From Stutzerimonas stutzeri (GTDB taxonomy: Bacteria > Pseudomonadota > Gammaproteobacteria > Pseudomonadales > Pseudomonadaceae), in contig NZ_JANGEY010000011.1 in assembly GCF_024451105.1 (NCBI RefSeq), positions 19,302-83,301 of the forward strand: a stretch of 64,000 nt of DNA. The letters are read 5' to 3'. The notes beneath the pieces were generated by a model. That model was not told where the DNA came from and did not search any database. It saw nothing but the letters and a program-made list of their open reading frames with translations. Within the stretch, counting starts at the first letter, position 1. Every line of letters starts with the position of its first letter. Position numbers and translations under genes: made by a program. Positions 38,033 through 51,854 of this stretch are shown here, one piece after another.

Positions 38033-38296
38033 TCAGATCTCCTCGCTGCCGTTTTCCTCGAAGGCGGCGAACAGCGGGGTCTCCTCGACGATGTCTTCCT
38101 GCTGGACGACCTCGTGGTCGACCAGGCCTTCGGCGATCTCGCGCAGGGCCACCACGGTCGGCTTGTCGTTCTCCCAGGCCACCTTCGGCTCCTTGCCGCC
38201 GGTCGCCAGCTGGCGGGCGCGCTTGCTGGCGAGCATGACCAGTTCAAAACGGTTATCGACGTTGTCCAGGCAGTCTTCGACGGTGACGCGGGCCAT
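38033..38296 (-). CDS. rpoZ: RNA polymerase omega subunit
   Basis: 87 residues, [34 protein letters not shown], the conserved omega fold that binds the beta-prime subunit and forms one ppGpp site. It precedes spoT by 59 bases and follows gmk, the near-universal gmk-rpoZ-spoT order. Confidence 0.97.
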   Translation of the reverse strand: MARVTVEDCLDNVDNRFELVMLASKRARQLATGGKEPKVAWENDKPTVVALREIAEGLVDHEVVQQEDIVEETPLFAAFEENGSEEI

Positions 38297-38394
38297 GGTG
38301 TTCCTCGTGATTCAACGGCTGGGCCCGGTGGAGCCGGGCGGATTGGATAGTCTAAAAAATCGCCAATGGTTAGGGAAGTGGCGAATGCGCCGGC

Positions 38395-39898
<1,504 letters not shown>

Positions 39899-40020
39899 GG
39901 GCGGTTCTCGCAGTGGTAGGGGGACGGGCGCCCACGGACGCCGCGAATCGGATGCGCCAGTGTAACCCAGGCGGGCCGGGCGCCCCAATGCGACGGTGGT
40001 TCGTCGGCGCCGCGGCCCTC

Positions 40021-40026
40021 TATAAT
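40021..40026 (+). promoter_or_regulatory. Consensus -10 element for rph
   Basis: A perfect TATAAT 41 bases before the rph start. No good -35 hexamer is seen 17 bases upstream (GGTTCG), so promoter strength is uncertain. Confidence 0.55.
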
Positions 40027-40067
40027 GGTCCGCACTTCATTCTCTCCCGACTCGACAGGACCCGCCG

Positions 40068-40787
40068 ATGAACCGTCCCAGTGGCCGCGCCGCCGACCAG
40101 ATGCGCCCGATCCGTATCACCCGCCACTACACCAAGCACGCCGAGGGGTCGGTGCTGGTCGAGTTCGGCGACACCAAGGTGATCTGCACGGTGAGCGCCG
40201 AGGCCGGCGTGCCGCGCTTCCTCAAGGGGCAGGGCCAGGGCTGGCTGACCGCCGAGTACGGCATGCTGCCGCGCGCCACCGGTTCGCGTACCGCGCGCGA
40301 GGCGGCGCGCGGCAAGCAGGGCGGGCGCACCCTGGAGATCCAGCGGCTGATCGGTCGCTCGCTGCGCGCCGCGCTGGACCTGTCCAAGCTGGGCGAGACC
40401 ACCCTGTACGTCGACTGCGACGTCATCCAGGCCGACGGCGGCACCCGCACGGCCTCGATCACCGGCGCCACCGTGGCGCTGATCGACGCGCTGGCCGCAC
40501 TGAAGAAGCGCGGCGCGCTGAAGCAGAACCCGCTCAGGCAACTGGTCGCGGCGGTGTCGGTGGGCATCTACCAGGGCCAGCCGGTGCTCGACCTCGACTA
40601 CCTGGAGGATTCGGCCGCCGGCACCGACCTCAACGTGGTGATGACCGATGCCGGCGGCTTCATCGAGGTGCAGGGCACCGCCGAGGGCACGCCGTTCCAG
40701 CCCGAGGAGCTCAACGCCATGCTGGTCCTGGCGCGCAAGGGCATCGAGGAGCTGTTCGAGCTGCAGCGCGCCGCGCTGGACAACTGA
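40068..40787 (+). CDS. rph: RNase PH
   Basis: 239-residue phosphorolytic 3'-5' exoribonuclease for tRNA and rRNA 3'-end trimming. The start [41 protein letters not shown] is canonical. The active-site RNase PH fold, the substrate arginines in [44 protein letters not shown], and the phosphate-site [11 protein letters not shown] are all present. Full length, unlike the frameshifted gene of E. coli K-12. Confidence 0.97.
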   Translation: MNRPSGRAADQMRPIRITRHYTKHAEGSVLVEFGDTKVICTVSAEAGVPRFLKGQGQGWLTAEYGMLPRATGSRTAREAARGKQGGRTLEIQRLIGRSLRAALDLSKLGETTLYVDCDVIQADGGTRTASITGATVALIDALAALKKRGALKQNPLRQLVAAVSVGIYQGQPVLDLDYLEDSAAGTDLNVVMTDAGGFIEVQGTAEGTPFQPEELNAMLVLARKGIEELFELQRAALDN

Positions 40788-40819
40788 AGGCGTCCGGCCG
40801 GGCGCGAGGGGGAGTAGCG

Positions 40820-41188
40820 ATGAGCGACGAGCGGCTGCCGGGGTCGCCCGGCCCGGATGCCGAGGCGCGCAAGTGGGCGATGTTCTGCCACTACGCGGCT
40901 TTCGCCTGGGTGCTGGCGCCGATGATCGGCAACGTCATCGGCCCGCTGGTGGTCTGGCAGCTCAAGCGCGAGAGCGATCCCTACGTCGACAGCCAGGGGC
41001 GCGAGGCGTTGAACTTCCAGATCACCGTGAGTCTGGCGCTGCTGGCCTGCGCGGCGCTGGCCTGGATCGCCTTTCCGCTGGCGACGCTGGTCAGCGTGGG
41101 CGCCCTGGTGCTGACCGTGATCGGCGGCATCCGCGCCAACGAGGGGCGGCCCTGGCGCTATCCGTTCTGCATCCGCTTCCTCAGGTAG
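40820..41188 (+). CDS. DUF4870 membrane protein
   Basis: 122-residue small membrane protein with two or three hydrophobic segments: WAMFCHYAAFAWVLAPMIGNVIGPLVVWQLKRESDPYVDSQGREALNFQITVSLALLACAALAWIAFPLATLVSVGALVLTVIG. The DSQGREALNFQ turn is the family hallmark. Function is unknown. It follows rph by 32 bases, overlaps no gene, and is separated from the convergent crc by a bidirectional terminator. Confidence 0.9.
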   Translation: MSDERLPGSPGPDAEARKWAMFCHYAAFAWVLAPMIGNVIGPLVVWQLKRESDPYVDSQGREALNFQITVSLALLACAALAWIAFPLATLVSVGALVLTVIGGIRANEGRPWRYPFCIRFLR

Positions 41189-41196
41189 CGGAGACG

Positions 41197-41223
41197 AAAA
41201 AGCCGACGGGGCGTCGGCTTTTT
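41197..41223. terminator. Bidirectional terminator between DUF4870 gene and crc
   Basis: AAAAAGCCGAC, a GGGGC loop, then GTCGGCTTTTT: a perfect 11-bp stem with A- and T-runs on both sides, suited to stopping transcription from both directions. Confidence 0.95.
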
Positions 41224-41233
41224 CGGCGGCGGC

Positions 41234-42013
41234 TCAGACGCTCAGCGTCCAGTCGTAGTCGACCACCAGCGGCGCGTGCTGCGAGAAGCGCGGCTGGCGC
41301 GGCAACTGGGCGCCGCGCACGCAGCGGCGCAGGCCGGGGGTGAGCAGCTGGTAGTCGAAGCGGAAGCCGAGGTTGAGCAGCTGTGCCTGCTCGGTGTCCG
41401 GCCACCAGCTGTACTGTTCGCCCTCGCGGCTGACTTCGCGCAGCGCGTCGACGTAGCCGAGGTTGCCGAGCACCTCGTCCATCCACGCGCGCTCCGGGGC
41501 GAGGAAGCCCGGCGCCTGCTGGCAGTCGCGCCAGTTCTTCACGTCCAGCTTCTGGTGCGCCACGTACAGCGAGCTGCAGTAGATGTACTCGCGACGCTTG
41601 CGGCGCTGCTTGTTCAGGTAGCTGGTGAAGTCGTCCATGAACTTGAACTTGGCGTTCAGGTCGGTATCGCCCTTCTGCCCGCTGGGCATCAGCAGGCTGG
41701 CGATGCTGACCTTGTCGAAGTCGGCCTGCAGGTAGCGCCCGTAGCGGTCGGCCTGCTCGAAGCCCAGGCCGAAGATGATGGCCTTGGGCTGCAGGCGCGA
41801 GTAGATGGCGACGCCGCCCTGGCTGGGCACCTCCGCGTCGGCGGCGTACATGGTGTAGCCGTCGAGCTGCCAGGTCGGGTCCTCCATGTCGTAGCACGAG
41901 GCGCGGGTGTCCTGCAGGCAGACGACGTCGGCGTTCTGGCTCTGCAGCCAACCGAGCAGGCCGTGCTCGACCGCCGCCTGCATACCGTTCACGTTGACAC
42001 TGACAATCCGCAT
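41234..42013 (-). CDS. crc: Crc catabolite repression control protein
   Basis: 259 residues, the exact Pseudomonas Crc length, with the exonuclease III-like fold. Starts MRIVSVNVNGMQAAVEHGLLGWLQSQNADVVCLQDTRASC. Crc acts with Hfq to repress translation of mRNAs with A-rich catabolite-activity motifs when preferred carbon sources are present, and polyamine and amino-acid genes like those in this window are among the typical targets. The gene is 70 bases from the divergent pyrE and ends at a bidirectional terminator. Confidence 0.97.
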   Translation of the reverse strand: MRIVSVNVNGMQAAVEHGLLGWLQSQNADVVCLQDTRASCYDMEDPTWQLDGYTMYAADAEVPSQGGVAIYSRLQPKAIIFGLGFEQADRYGRYLQADFDKVSIASLLMPSGQKGDTDLNAKFKFMDDFTSYLNKQRRKRREYIYCSSLYVAHQKLDVKNWRDCQQAPGFLAPERAWMDEVLGNLGYVDALREVSREGEQYSWWPDTEQAQLLNLGFRFDYQLLTPGLRRCVRGAQLPRQPRFSQHAPLVVDYDWTLSV

Positions 42014-42083
42014 AAATGGCCCCTGAAAAAACCAGTGTGTATGATACCCGACTTTCATGTTTTTTGGCGGGATCGGGCATCTC

Positions 42084-42725
42084 ATGCAGGCATATCAACG
42101 CGAATTCATCCGCTTCGCCATCGAGCGCGGCGTGCTGCGCTTCGGCGAGTTCACCCTCAAGTCCGGGCGCACCAGCCCCTACTTCTTCAACGCCGGGCTG
42201 TTCAACAGCGGCCTGGCCCTGGCGCAGCTGGGGCGCTTCTACGCCGAGGCGGTGCAGGCCAGCGGCATCGACTTCGACGTGCTGTTCGGCCCGGCCTACA
42301 AGGGCATCCCGCTGGCCAGCGCCACCGCCATCGCTCTCGCCGAGCGGCACGGCCGCGACCTGCCCTGGTGCTTCAACCGCAAGGAGGCCAAGGATCACGG
42401 CGAGGGCGGCACCCTGGTCGGTGCTCCGCTGGTCGGAAAGGCGTTGATCGTCGACGACGTGATCACCGCCGGCACCGCGATCCGCGAGGTGATGCAGATC
42501 ATCCAGGCGCAGGGCGCAGCGGCCGCCGGGGTGCTGATTGCGCTCAACCGCGAGGAGCGCGGCCAGGGCGAACTGTCGGCGATCCAGGAAGTCGAGCGCG
42601 ACTTTGGTATACCGGTGGTGAGCATTGTCTCGCTGAGCCAAGTGCTGGATTATTTGGCGCAGGATGAACAGCTCCGCCAGCACCTGCCGGCGGTGGAAGC
42701 GTACCGCGCGCAATACGGAATCTGA
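42084..42725 (+). CDS. pyrE: Orotate phosphoribosyltransferase
   Basis: 213-residue enzyme joining orotate to PRPP in pyrimidine synthesis. [38 protein letters not shown] matches the family N-terminus. The PRPP motif is [12 protein letters not shown], and the flexible loop [13 protein letters not shown] holds the catalytic lysines. ATG at 42084 is preferred to 42057. Divergent from crc. Confidence 0.97.
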   Translation: MQAYQREFIRFAIERGVLRFGEFTLKSGRTSPYFFNAGLFNSGLALAQLGRFYAEAVQASGIDFDVLFGPAYKGIPLASATAIALAERHGRDLPWCFNRKEAKDHGEGGTLVGAPLVGKALIVDDVITAGTAIREVMQIIQAQGAAAAGVLIALNREERGQGELSAIQEVERDFGIPVVSIVSLSQVLDYLAQDEQLRQHLPAVEAYRAQYGI

Positions 42726-42917
42726 CCGGAATATAAAGTTTCAGGCCACAAAACAACTATTAGAAACTTATTTTTGGATTGGCAAACCAGTTCAAGGCCT
42801 GCCAGGCGGCCATGCGCAGACATGGCCGTCGCAATCACAAGAATAAGAAAGATTAGTCGGAGCGGACTGGCGGTGGCCGGCCCGCGTCTCTAACCTTTTC
42901 AAACAATAGTTGAATAT

Positions 42918-44393
42918 ATGGCTGACAATAATCAGAAGAGTTATCGCGATCTGCATAAGCCAAGAAGAGAGTTCGGGTCGCGCGAAGAATATCTCGAGCA
43001 CGAACTGACGATCATGGCGCCGCGCCGCTGGGGCATCAACCTGCCGCTGCGCGACTACCGCTTCGAGCTGGAAGACTGGGTGCCGGCGATGGCCGCCACC
43101 ATCGGCAAGATCGTCATGGTGGCCGCCGTGGTGGCCGCCTTCGCCGGTCCGCTGGGGCTGTCCAACGAGTTCGTCATCGAGAACGTCCGTTTCGAGATGC
43201 TGATCGCCGCACTGCTGTTCGTGGTGCTGTTCTCCGGCGTGCTCAACCCCAACGCCAACCTGGCCGGTACCCATGGCCCGCTGATCCCGCTGATCCCGCT
43301 GATCGTCGCCTCCGGCGGCCATCCGATGGCGCTGGGCATCATGGTCGGCGTGCTCGGCTTCGTCCTCGGCATCGCCAAGGGCGGCAGCCTGCTGGCGCGG
43401 CTGACCAGCGACGGGGTGTGCGGTGGTCTGCTGCTGTATCTGGGCTTCATCGGCATCACCTCGCAGATCAAGAAGCTGTTCGGCTGGGCCGACGGTTTCG
43501 ACATGGGCTATATCGCCTTCGTGATCGTCTTCGCCACCATTGTCATGTATGCCTATCTCGAGCATATCCGCATGCGCTGGCTGGCCATTCCGCTGGGCTC
43601 GGCGATGGCCGCGATCATCGCCTTCGCCATGGGCGCACCCTTCGAGTTCACCACCGAGCCGGGCGTTCCCAATCTGAATCCGGCCTACTGGTGGGGCGAG
43701 GATACCGGCTGGCAACTGGGCCTGCCGGAACTGCACCACTTCATCGCCGTGGCGCCCTTCGCGGTACTGGCGGTGGCCATGTGGTCGCCGGATTTCCTCG
43801 GCCATCGGATCTTCCAGGAGCTGAACTATCCGCCCAAGGCCAAGAAGGTGCTGATGAACATCGACGACACCATGTGCATCGCCGCGGCGCGCCAGGTGGT
43901 CGGCACCTCGCTGGGCGGCGGCAACCTCGCCTCGTCCTGGGGCACCTACATGGTGCCGGCCTCCATCGCCAAGCGACCGATCCCGGCCGGTGCGATGCTC
44001 ACCGGCCTGCTCTGCGTGGTCGCCGCGCTGTGGGGCTACCCGATGGACCTGGCGATCTGGCCGCCGGTGCTCAGCGTGGCGCTGATGGTCGGCGTGTTCC
44101 TGCCGCTGCTCGAGGCCGGCATGCAGATGACCCGCGAGGGCAAGACCTCGCAGTCGGCGGCCATCGTGATCTTCTCTTCCTCGCTGGTGAATCCGGTGTT
44201 CGGCTGGTCGCTGACCATGTTGCTGGACAACCTCGGCATCATCGGCGACAAGGAGCGCGGTCGCGGTCTGAGCCACATCGATCGCTGGGTGATCCCGGGC
44301 GTGGTGTTCCTGCTGCTCTGCGGCGTGATGGCGGCGATCGGCATGTTCCCGGGCATCCCGGCGCTGCTGGAGTCCTTCCGCAGCATCGGCTGA
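42918..44393 (+). CDS. DUF3360 multi-spanning membrane protein (putative transporter)
   Basis: 491 residues with a hydrophilic N-terminus (1-55) and about ten to twelve hydrophobic segments. The block GTHGPLIPLIPLIVASGGHPMALGIMVGVLG and the later VVGTSLGGGNLASSWGTYMVPASIAKRPIPAGAMLTG are reminiscent of NCS2/SLC26-type transporters, but the family is DUF3360, whose substrate is not known to me. The gene is not part of the pyrE neighbourhood I remember from model Pseudomonas. The 192-base leader is AT-rich, with no clear ribosome site before the ATG, consistent with acquisition. A strong terminator follows. Confidence 0.8.
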   Translation: MADNNQKSYRDLHKPRREFGSREEYLEHELTIMAPRRWGINLPLRDYRFELEDWVPAMAATIGKIVMVAAVVAAFAGPLGLSNEFVIENVRFEMLIAALLFVVLFSGVLNPNANLAGTHGPLIPLIPLIVASGGHPMALGIMVGVLGFVLGIAKGGSLLARLTSDGVCGGLLLYLGFIGITSQIKKLFGWADGFDMGYIAFVIVFATIVMYAYLEHIRMRWLAIPLGSAMAAIIAFAMGAPFEFTTEPGVPNLNPAYWWGEDTGWQLGLPELHHFIAVAPFAVLAVAMWSPDFLGHRIFQELNYPPKAKKVLMNIDDTMCIAAARQVVGTSLGGGNLASSWGTYMVPASIAKRPIPAGAMLTGLLCVVAALWGYPMDLAIWPPVLSVALMVGVFLPLLEAGMQMTREGKTSQSAAIVIFSSSLVNPVFGWSLTMLLDNLGIIGDKERGRGLSHIDRWVIPGVVFLLLCGVMAAIGMFPGIPALLESFRSIG

Positions 44394-44407
44394 TCGCGCC
44401 GGCGGAT

Positions 44408-44439
44408 CGCGACAGGGGAGCTTCGGCTCCCCTGTCGCG
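44408..44439 (+). terminator. Terminator after the DUF3360 gene
   Basis: A 14-bp perfect stem (CGCGACAGGGGAGC and its complement) closed by a TTCG tetraloop and followed by TTT, starting 14 bases past the stop. A classical intrinsic terminator. Confidence 0.92.
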
Positions 44440-44613
44440 TTTGGCGCAGCGGTTCACGCGCGGTTTGCCCAGCAGTTTTGTGGCGCGCAGGGCTGCGCGG
44501 TTATCCTGTAGGGCGAGTAAGGGAATTATCCGGCAGGCGGCGGGAGGCCGAACGACGATCACGGCTTCCGGCCACGGCCGGCCGGGGCAGGCGAACGAGG
44601 TGAGGGCGAGCGG

Positions 44614-45195
44614 ATGCGGATTGGGTGCGGGGTGGCGCTGCTGCTGGGGCTGCTGGTCGCGACGGCGGCGCAGGCCGAGCTGTATCGCTACGTGAACAGC
44701 GCGGGTGTGACGGTGCTGGACCGCCAGGGCGTGCCTCCCGAGTACGTGGCCAACGGCTACGAGGTGCTCAACGACCAGGGGCGGGTGATCCGCGTGGTGC
44801 CGCGCGCGCCGACCGCCGAGGAGTTGCGCCAGAGGGCCGAGGCCGAGCGCCAGGCGCAGGCCGACGCCCAGCTGCGCCAGCGCTACGCCAGCCTCGCCGA
44901 CCTCGAGCAGACCCGCGCCCAGCGCCTGCGCGACCTGGACTCCTTCGCCGGGGTCAACCGCGCCAACCTGCGCAGCGTCAACGGCCAGCTGCGCGGCCTG
45001 GAGCGCCAGGCCGCCGAACGCCAGCGTGCCGGGCAGAACCTGACCCCGGCGCTGCTGCGGCAGATCGAGGATCTGCGCGAGGAGCGCCGCCGCCTGGAGG
45101 GCGAGCTGCAGCGCCTGGAGCACCTGCGCGGCGAGGTGGAGACGGAGTTCGCCGCCGACCGCGCGCGCCTCGAGCAGCTGCTCGACGGCGGCTGA
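44614..45195 (+). CDS. DUF4124 secreted protein with C-terminal coiled coil
   Basis: 193 residues. Signal peptide ends near ATAAQA; the DUF4124 domain (about 20-55: ELYRYVNSAGVTVLDRQGVPPEYVANGYEVLNDQG) is followed by a long charged helix (about 65-190) with Leu/Arg/Glu spacing indicating coiled coil. It is a probable periplasmic protein of unknown role. The same domain opens the M23 peptidase at 21.3 kb. Convergent with argB. Confidence 0.87.
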   Translation: MRIGCGVALLLGLLVATAAQAELYRYVNSAGVTVLDRQGVPPEYVANGYEVLNDQGRVIRVVPRAPTAEELRQRAEAERQAQADAQLRQRYASLADLEQTRAQRLRDLDSFAGVNRANLRSVNGQLRGLERQAAERQRAGQNLTPALLRQIEDLREERRRLEGELQRLEHLRGEVETEFAADRARLEQLLDGG

Positions 45196-45208
45196 GCCGG
45201 CAACGGAA

Positions 45209-45235
45209 ACGCCGCCCGCTCCGGGCGGGCGGCGT
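45209..45235. terminator. GC-rich hairpin between DUF4124 gene and argB
   Basis: ACGCCGCCCG pairs with CGGGCGGCGT around a 7-base loop in the 65-base gap between convergent genes. It lacks a T-run but is well placed as a shared terminator. Confidence 0.6.
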
Positions 45236-45260
45236 CTGCGGGCCGGGCCGCGCCGGTTCC

Positions 45261-48602
<3,342 letters not shown>

Positions 48603-49058
48603 TCAGTGGCGGCCGCTGTGGCCGAAGCCGCCGGCGCCGCGCTGGCTGTCGTCGAACTGCTCGACCAGCTCGAAGTGCGCCTGCACCACCGGCACCAGCA
48701 CCAGCTGGGCCAGGCGCTCGCCGACGGCGATGGTGAACGGCTGCTGGCCACGGTTCCAGCAGGACACCATCAGCTCGCCCTGGTAGTCGGAGTCGATCAG
48801 GCCGACCAGGTTGCCGAGCACGATGCCGTGCTTGTGGCCCAGTCCCGAGCGCGGCAGGATCAGCGCGGCCAGGCCGGGGTCGGCGATGTGGATGGCCAGC
48901 CCGGTGGGAATCAGCACGGTCTGGCCGGGCTCGAGGAGCAGGTCCTGCTGCAGCATGGCGCGCAGGTCGAGGCCGGCGGAGCCGGGGGTGGCGTACTCGG
49001 GCAGCGGGAAGTCGCGGCCCAGGCGCGGATCGAGGATGCGGGCTTGCAGGGTATGCAT
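48603..49058 (-). CDS. dut: dUTPase
   Basis: 151-residue trimeric enzyme hydrolysing dUTP to dUMP. All five motifs are present: [43 protein letters not shown] and the C-terminal [12 protein letters not shown] that closes over the substrate. It lies between coaBC (6-base gap) and algC in the coaBC-dut-algC-argB operon. Confidence 0.97.
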   Translation of the reverse strand: MHTLQARILDPRLGRDFPLPEYATPGSAGLDLRAMLQQDLLLEPGQTVLIPTGLAIHIADPGLAALILPRSGLGHKHGIVLGNLVGLIDSDYQGELMVSCWNRGQQPFTIAVGERLAQLVLVPVVQAHFELVEQFDDSQRGAGGFGHSGRH

Positions 49059-49064
49059 CGGGAG

Positions 49065-50273
49065 TCAGGTCCGGTGGTAGCGGTCGGCGATGAAGGCGAT
49101 CAGCTGGCGGGCGATCTTGCCCTTGCTGGTCTGCGCGAAGGCATTCTGCTGGAGAGCGCGGTCGATGACGGTGATCGCATTCTCCTCGCTGTTGAAGCCG
49201 ATGGCCGGATTGGCCACGTCGTTGGCGACGATCAGGTCGAGGTTCTTGTCCCTGAGCTTGCGCGCCGCGTAGTCGAGCAGGTTCTCGGTCTCGGCGGCGA
49301 AGCCGACGCTGAACGGCCGGTCGGCGCGCTGCGCCAGGGTGGCGAGGATGTCCGGGTTGCGCACCATGCGCAGGGTCAGGCCGTCGTCGCCGGCGGGGTC
49401 CTTCTTCATCTTCTGCGTGGCGACCGCCTCGGGGCGGTAGTCGGCCACCGCGGCGGCGGCGATCAGGATGTCGCAGGGCATCGCCGCCTCGCAGGCGGCC
49501 AGCATGTCGCGGGCGCTGACCACGTCGACCCGGTTGACCCGCTGCGGGCTGGCCAGGTGCACCGGGCCGCTGACCAGGGTCACCGCGGCGCCGGCCTCGG
49601 CGGCCGCCTCGGCGAGGGCGAAACCCATCTTGCCCGAGCTGTGGTTGCTGACGTAGCGCACCGGGTCGATGGCCTCGCGGGTGGGGCCGGCGGTGATCAG
49701 CACCCGGCAGCCGGTGAGCAGGCCGCGCTCGAAGCAGTCGGCGGCGCGTTGCGCCAGTTCGTCGGCCTCCAGCATGCGCCCCGGGCCGACGTCGCCGCAG
49801 GCCTGGCTGCCGGCCGCCGGGCCGAACAGGCGCATGCCGCGCTGTACCAGCAGCTCGGCGTTGGCCTGGGTGGCCGGATCGCGCCACATCGCCTGGTTCA
49901 TCGCCGGGGCCAGCGCCACCGGAGCGTCGGTGGCCAGCACCAGGGTGGTCAAGAGGTCGTCGGCGAGGCCCTGGGCCAGGCGCGCCATCAGGTCGGCGGT
50001 GGCCGGGGCGATCAGCACCAGGTCGGCCCATCTGGCCAGCTCGATGTGGCCCATGGCCGCCTCGGCGGCGGGGTCGAGCAGGTCGTCGAACACCGGGTGG
50101 CCGGACAGCGCCTGCAGGGTCAGCGGGGTGATGAACTCGCGGGCGGCGCGGGTCATCGCCACGCGCACCTCGGCGCCCTGGTCGCGCAGCCGGCGGATCA
50201 GTTCGGCGCTCTTGTAGGCGGCGATGCCGCCGCCGACTCCCAGGACGATGCGTTTACCGTGCAACCGCTGCAT
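49065..50273 (-). CDS. coaBC: Bifunctional CoaBC (phosphopantothenoylcysteine synthetase/decarboxylase)
   Basis: 402 residues. The CoaC flavoprotein half (1-190) has [10 protein letters not shown], the PASANT-like [29 protein letters not shown], and the substrate cysteine in [14 protein letters not shown]. The CoaB half (about 190-402) has [24 protein letters not shown] and [11 protein letters not shown]. Together they convert phosphopantothenate and cysteine to phosphopantetheine for CoA. First gene of its operon; divergent from radC. Confidence 0.96.
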   Translation of the reverse strand: MQRLHGKRIVLGVGGGIAAYKSAELIRRLRDQGAEVRVAMTRAAREFITPLTLQALSGHPVFDDLLDPAAEAAMGHIELARWADLVLIAPATADLMARLAQGLADDLLTTLVLATDAPVALAPAMNQAMWRDPATQANAELLVQRGMRLFGPAAGSQACGDVGPGRMLEADELAQRAADCFERGLLTGCRVLITAGPTREAIDPVRYVSNHSSGKMGFALAEAAAEAGAAVTLVSGPVHLASPQRVNRVDVVSARDMLAACEAAMPCDILIAAAAVADYRPEAVATQKMKKDPAGDDGLTLRMVRNPDILATLAQRADRPFSVGFAAETENLLDYAARKLRDKNLDLIVANDVANPAIGFNSEENAITVIDRALQQNAFAQTSKGKIARQLIAFIADRYHRT

Positions 50274-50420
50274 GACTCTGCCTTCTTATTCTGAGCTCGG
50301 GGGTGGAGTGCGCGATGCCGCGAACGGGGTCACAACAGGCGGCATCGGCTTGACAATCGGGCGGGCTAAGATAGCACAGCGCCAGCCGCGCCGGCAGGCG
50401 AGCACACAGGGAGGTGGGCG

Positions 50421-51095
50421 ATGAGCATCCGCGATTGGCCGGCCGCCGAGCGGCCACGGGAGAAGCTGCTGGCGCAGGGTGCCGCGGCGCTGAGCGACGC
50501 CGAGCTGCTGGCGATCTTCCTGCGCACCGGGGTGGCCGGGCGCAGCGCGGTGGACCTGGCGCGCCACTTGCTGGCCGAGTTCGGCGGCCTGCGCCCGCTG
50601 CTGGAGGCCGACCTGGCCGGCTTCTCCGCCCACCTCGGCCTCGGTCCGGCCAAGTACGCCCAGCTGCAGGCGGTGCTGGAGATGGGCCGTCGCCACCTGG
50701 AGGCGCGGATCCGCCGCGACTCGGCGCTGGAGAGCCCGCAGGCGGTGCGCGACTACCTCAAGGCGCGTCTGCGTCACGAGCCGCACGAGGTGTTCGCCTG
50801 CCTGTTCCTCGACACCCGCCACCGGGTGCTGGCCTTCGAGGTGCTGTTCCACGGCTCGATCGACGGCGCCAGCGTCTATCCGCGCCAGGTGGTCAAGCGT
50901 GCCCTGGCGCACAACGCCGCGGCGCTGATCCTCACCCACAACCACCCCTCCGGGATCGCCGAGCCCAGCCAGGCCGACCGCCTGCTGACCCAGAAGCTCA
51001 AGGAGGCGCTGGCGCTGGTCGAGGTGCGGGTGCTCGACCATTTCGTGATCGGCGACGGCGAGCCGGTGTCGCTCGCCGAATACGGCTGGATCTGA
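50421..51095 (+). CDS. radC: RadC-family JAB-domain protein
   Basis: 224 residues. Helix-hairpin-helix part (about 20-90) followed by a JAB/MPN metalloprotease-like domain whose zinc motif [14 protein letters not shown] is complete. GGAGG lies before the ATG. Historically linked to DNA repair, but the biochemical role is unsettled. Divergent from coaBC with 147 bases between. Confidence 0.94.
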   Translation: MSIRDWPAAERPREKLLAQGAAALSDAELLAIFLRTGVAGRSAVDLARHLLAEFGGLRPLLEADLAGFSAHLGLGPAKYAQLQAVLEMGRRHLEARIRRDSALESPQAVRDYLKARLRHEPHEVFACLFLDTRHRVLAFEVLFHGSIDGASVYPRQVVKRALAHNAAALILTHNHPSGIAEPSQADRLLTQKLKEALALVEVRVLDHFVIGDGEPVSLAEYGWI

Positions 51096-51152
51096 GAGAA
51101 TGCGCGGCCTGTTTTCCCTGTCCGGCCGGTGGTCGGGCGCGCCGCATCCGCC

Positions 51153-51181
51153 TTGCGGGTGCGGCGGCTTTCTGCTATAAA
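51153..51181 (+). promoter_or_regulatory. Promoter of rpmB-rpmG
   Basis: TTGCGG (51153-51158), a 17-base spacer, then TATAAA (51176-51181). It lies 135 bases upstream of rpmB, leaving a leader long enough for autoregulation, although I see no known ribosomal-protein leader motif. Confidence 0.6.
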
Positions 51182-51316
51182 ACTGCGCTCTTTTCTGGGG
51201 CCCGGCTTTTCAGCCCGTAGGCACGGCCGGTAAGACCCCCGATGGAACCCAAGATTCATAGCGATTCAAGCGGCCAACCCATGCCGGGTTGGGCATGTGG
51301 TCAAGAGGGCTGAGGT

Positions 51317-51553
51317 ATGTCGAGAGTCTGTCAAGTGACCGGTAAGGGTCCGGTTACCGGGAACAACATTTCCCACGCGAACAACAAAACCCGTCGTCGT
51401 TTCCTGCCGAACCTGCAGTACCATCGTTTCTGGGTCGAGTCCGAGAAGCGTTTCGTGCGTCTGCGCGTGTCGGCCAAGGGCATGCGCGTCATCGACAAGC
51501 GCGGCATCGACGCCGTGCTGGCTGAAATCCGCGGCCGCGGCGAAAAAGTCTAA
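51317..51553 (+). CDS. rpmB: Ribosomal protein bL28
   Basis: 78 residues, [52 protein letters not shown]: the canonical L28 of the large subunit, complete and without zinc cysteines beyond C5. Operon with rpmG (11-base gap). Confidence 0.98.
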   Translation: MSRVCQVTGKGPVTGNNISHANNKTRRRFLPNLQYHRFWVESEKRFVRLRVSAKGMRVIDKRGIDAVLAEIRGRGEKV

Positions 51554-51564
51554 GGAGCACAATC

Positions 51565-51720
51565 ATGCGTGACCTGATCCGTCTGGTGTCCAGTGCCGGT
51601 ACCGGCCATTTCTACACCACCGACAAGAACAAGCGCACCACCCCCGAAAAGATCGAGATCAAGAAGTACGATCCGGTCGTTCGCAAGCACGTGATCTACA
51701 AGGAAGCCAAGATCAAGTAA
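51565..51720 (+). CDS. rpmG: Ribosomal protein bL33
   Basis: 51 residues, begins [19 protein letters not shown] and ends KEAKIK. It has none of the four cysteines of the zinc-binding form, so it is the zinc-independent type. Preceded by TAAGGAG and followed by a strong terminator. Confidence 0.97.
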   Translation: MRDLIRLVSSAGTGHFYTTDKNKRTTPEKIEIKKYDPVVRKHVIYKEAKIK

Positions 51721-51741
51721 TTGATCCGGCCCTTGAAGAAG

Positions 51742-51768
51742 AAACCCGCCCCTCGTGGCGGGTTTTTT
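51742..51768 (+). terminator. Terminator of rpmB-rpmG
   Basis: AAACCCGCC, a CCTCGT loop, then GGCGGGTTT and a T-run of six. Classical intrinsic terminator 22 bases past the rpmG stop. Confidence 0.95.
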
Positions 51769-51854
51769 CTTGCCGGCGATTTTTCGCGCCGGCTTGCGCG
51801 GCTTTTCGCCCTGCGGCCATGATGTTCCGACCAACCGCACCCGGAGCACAGCAC

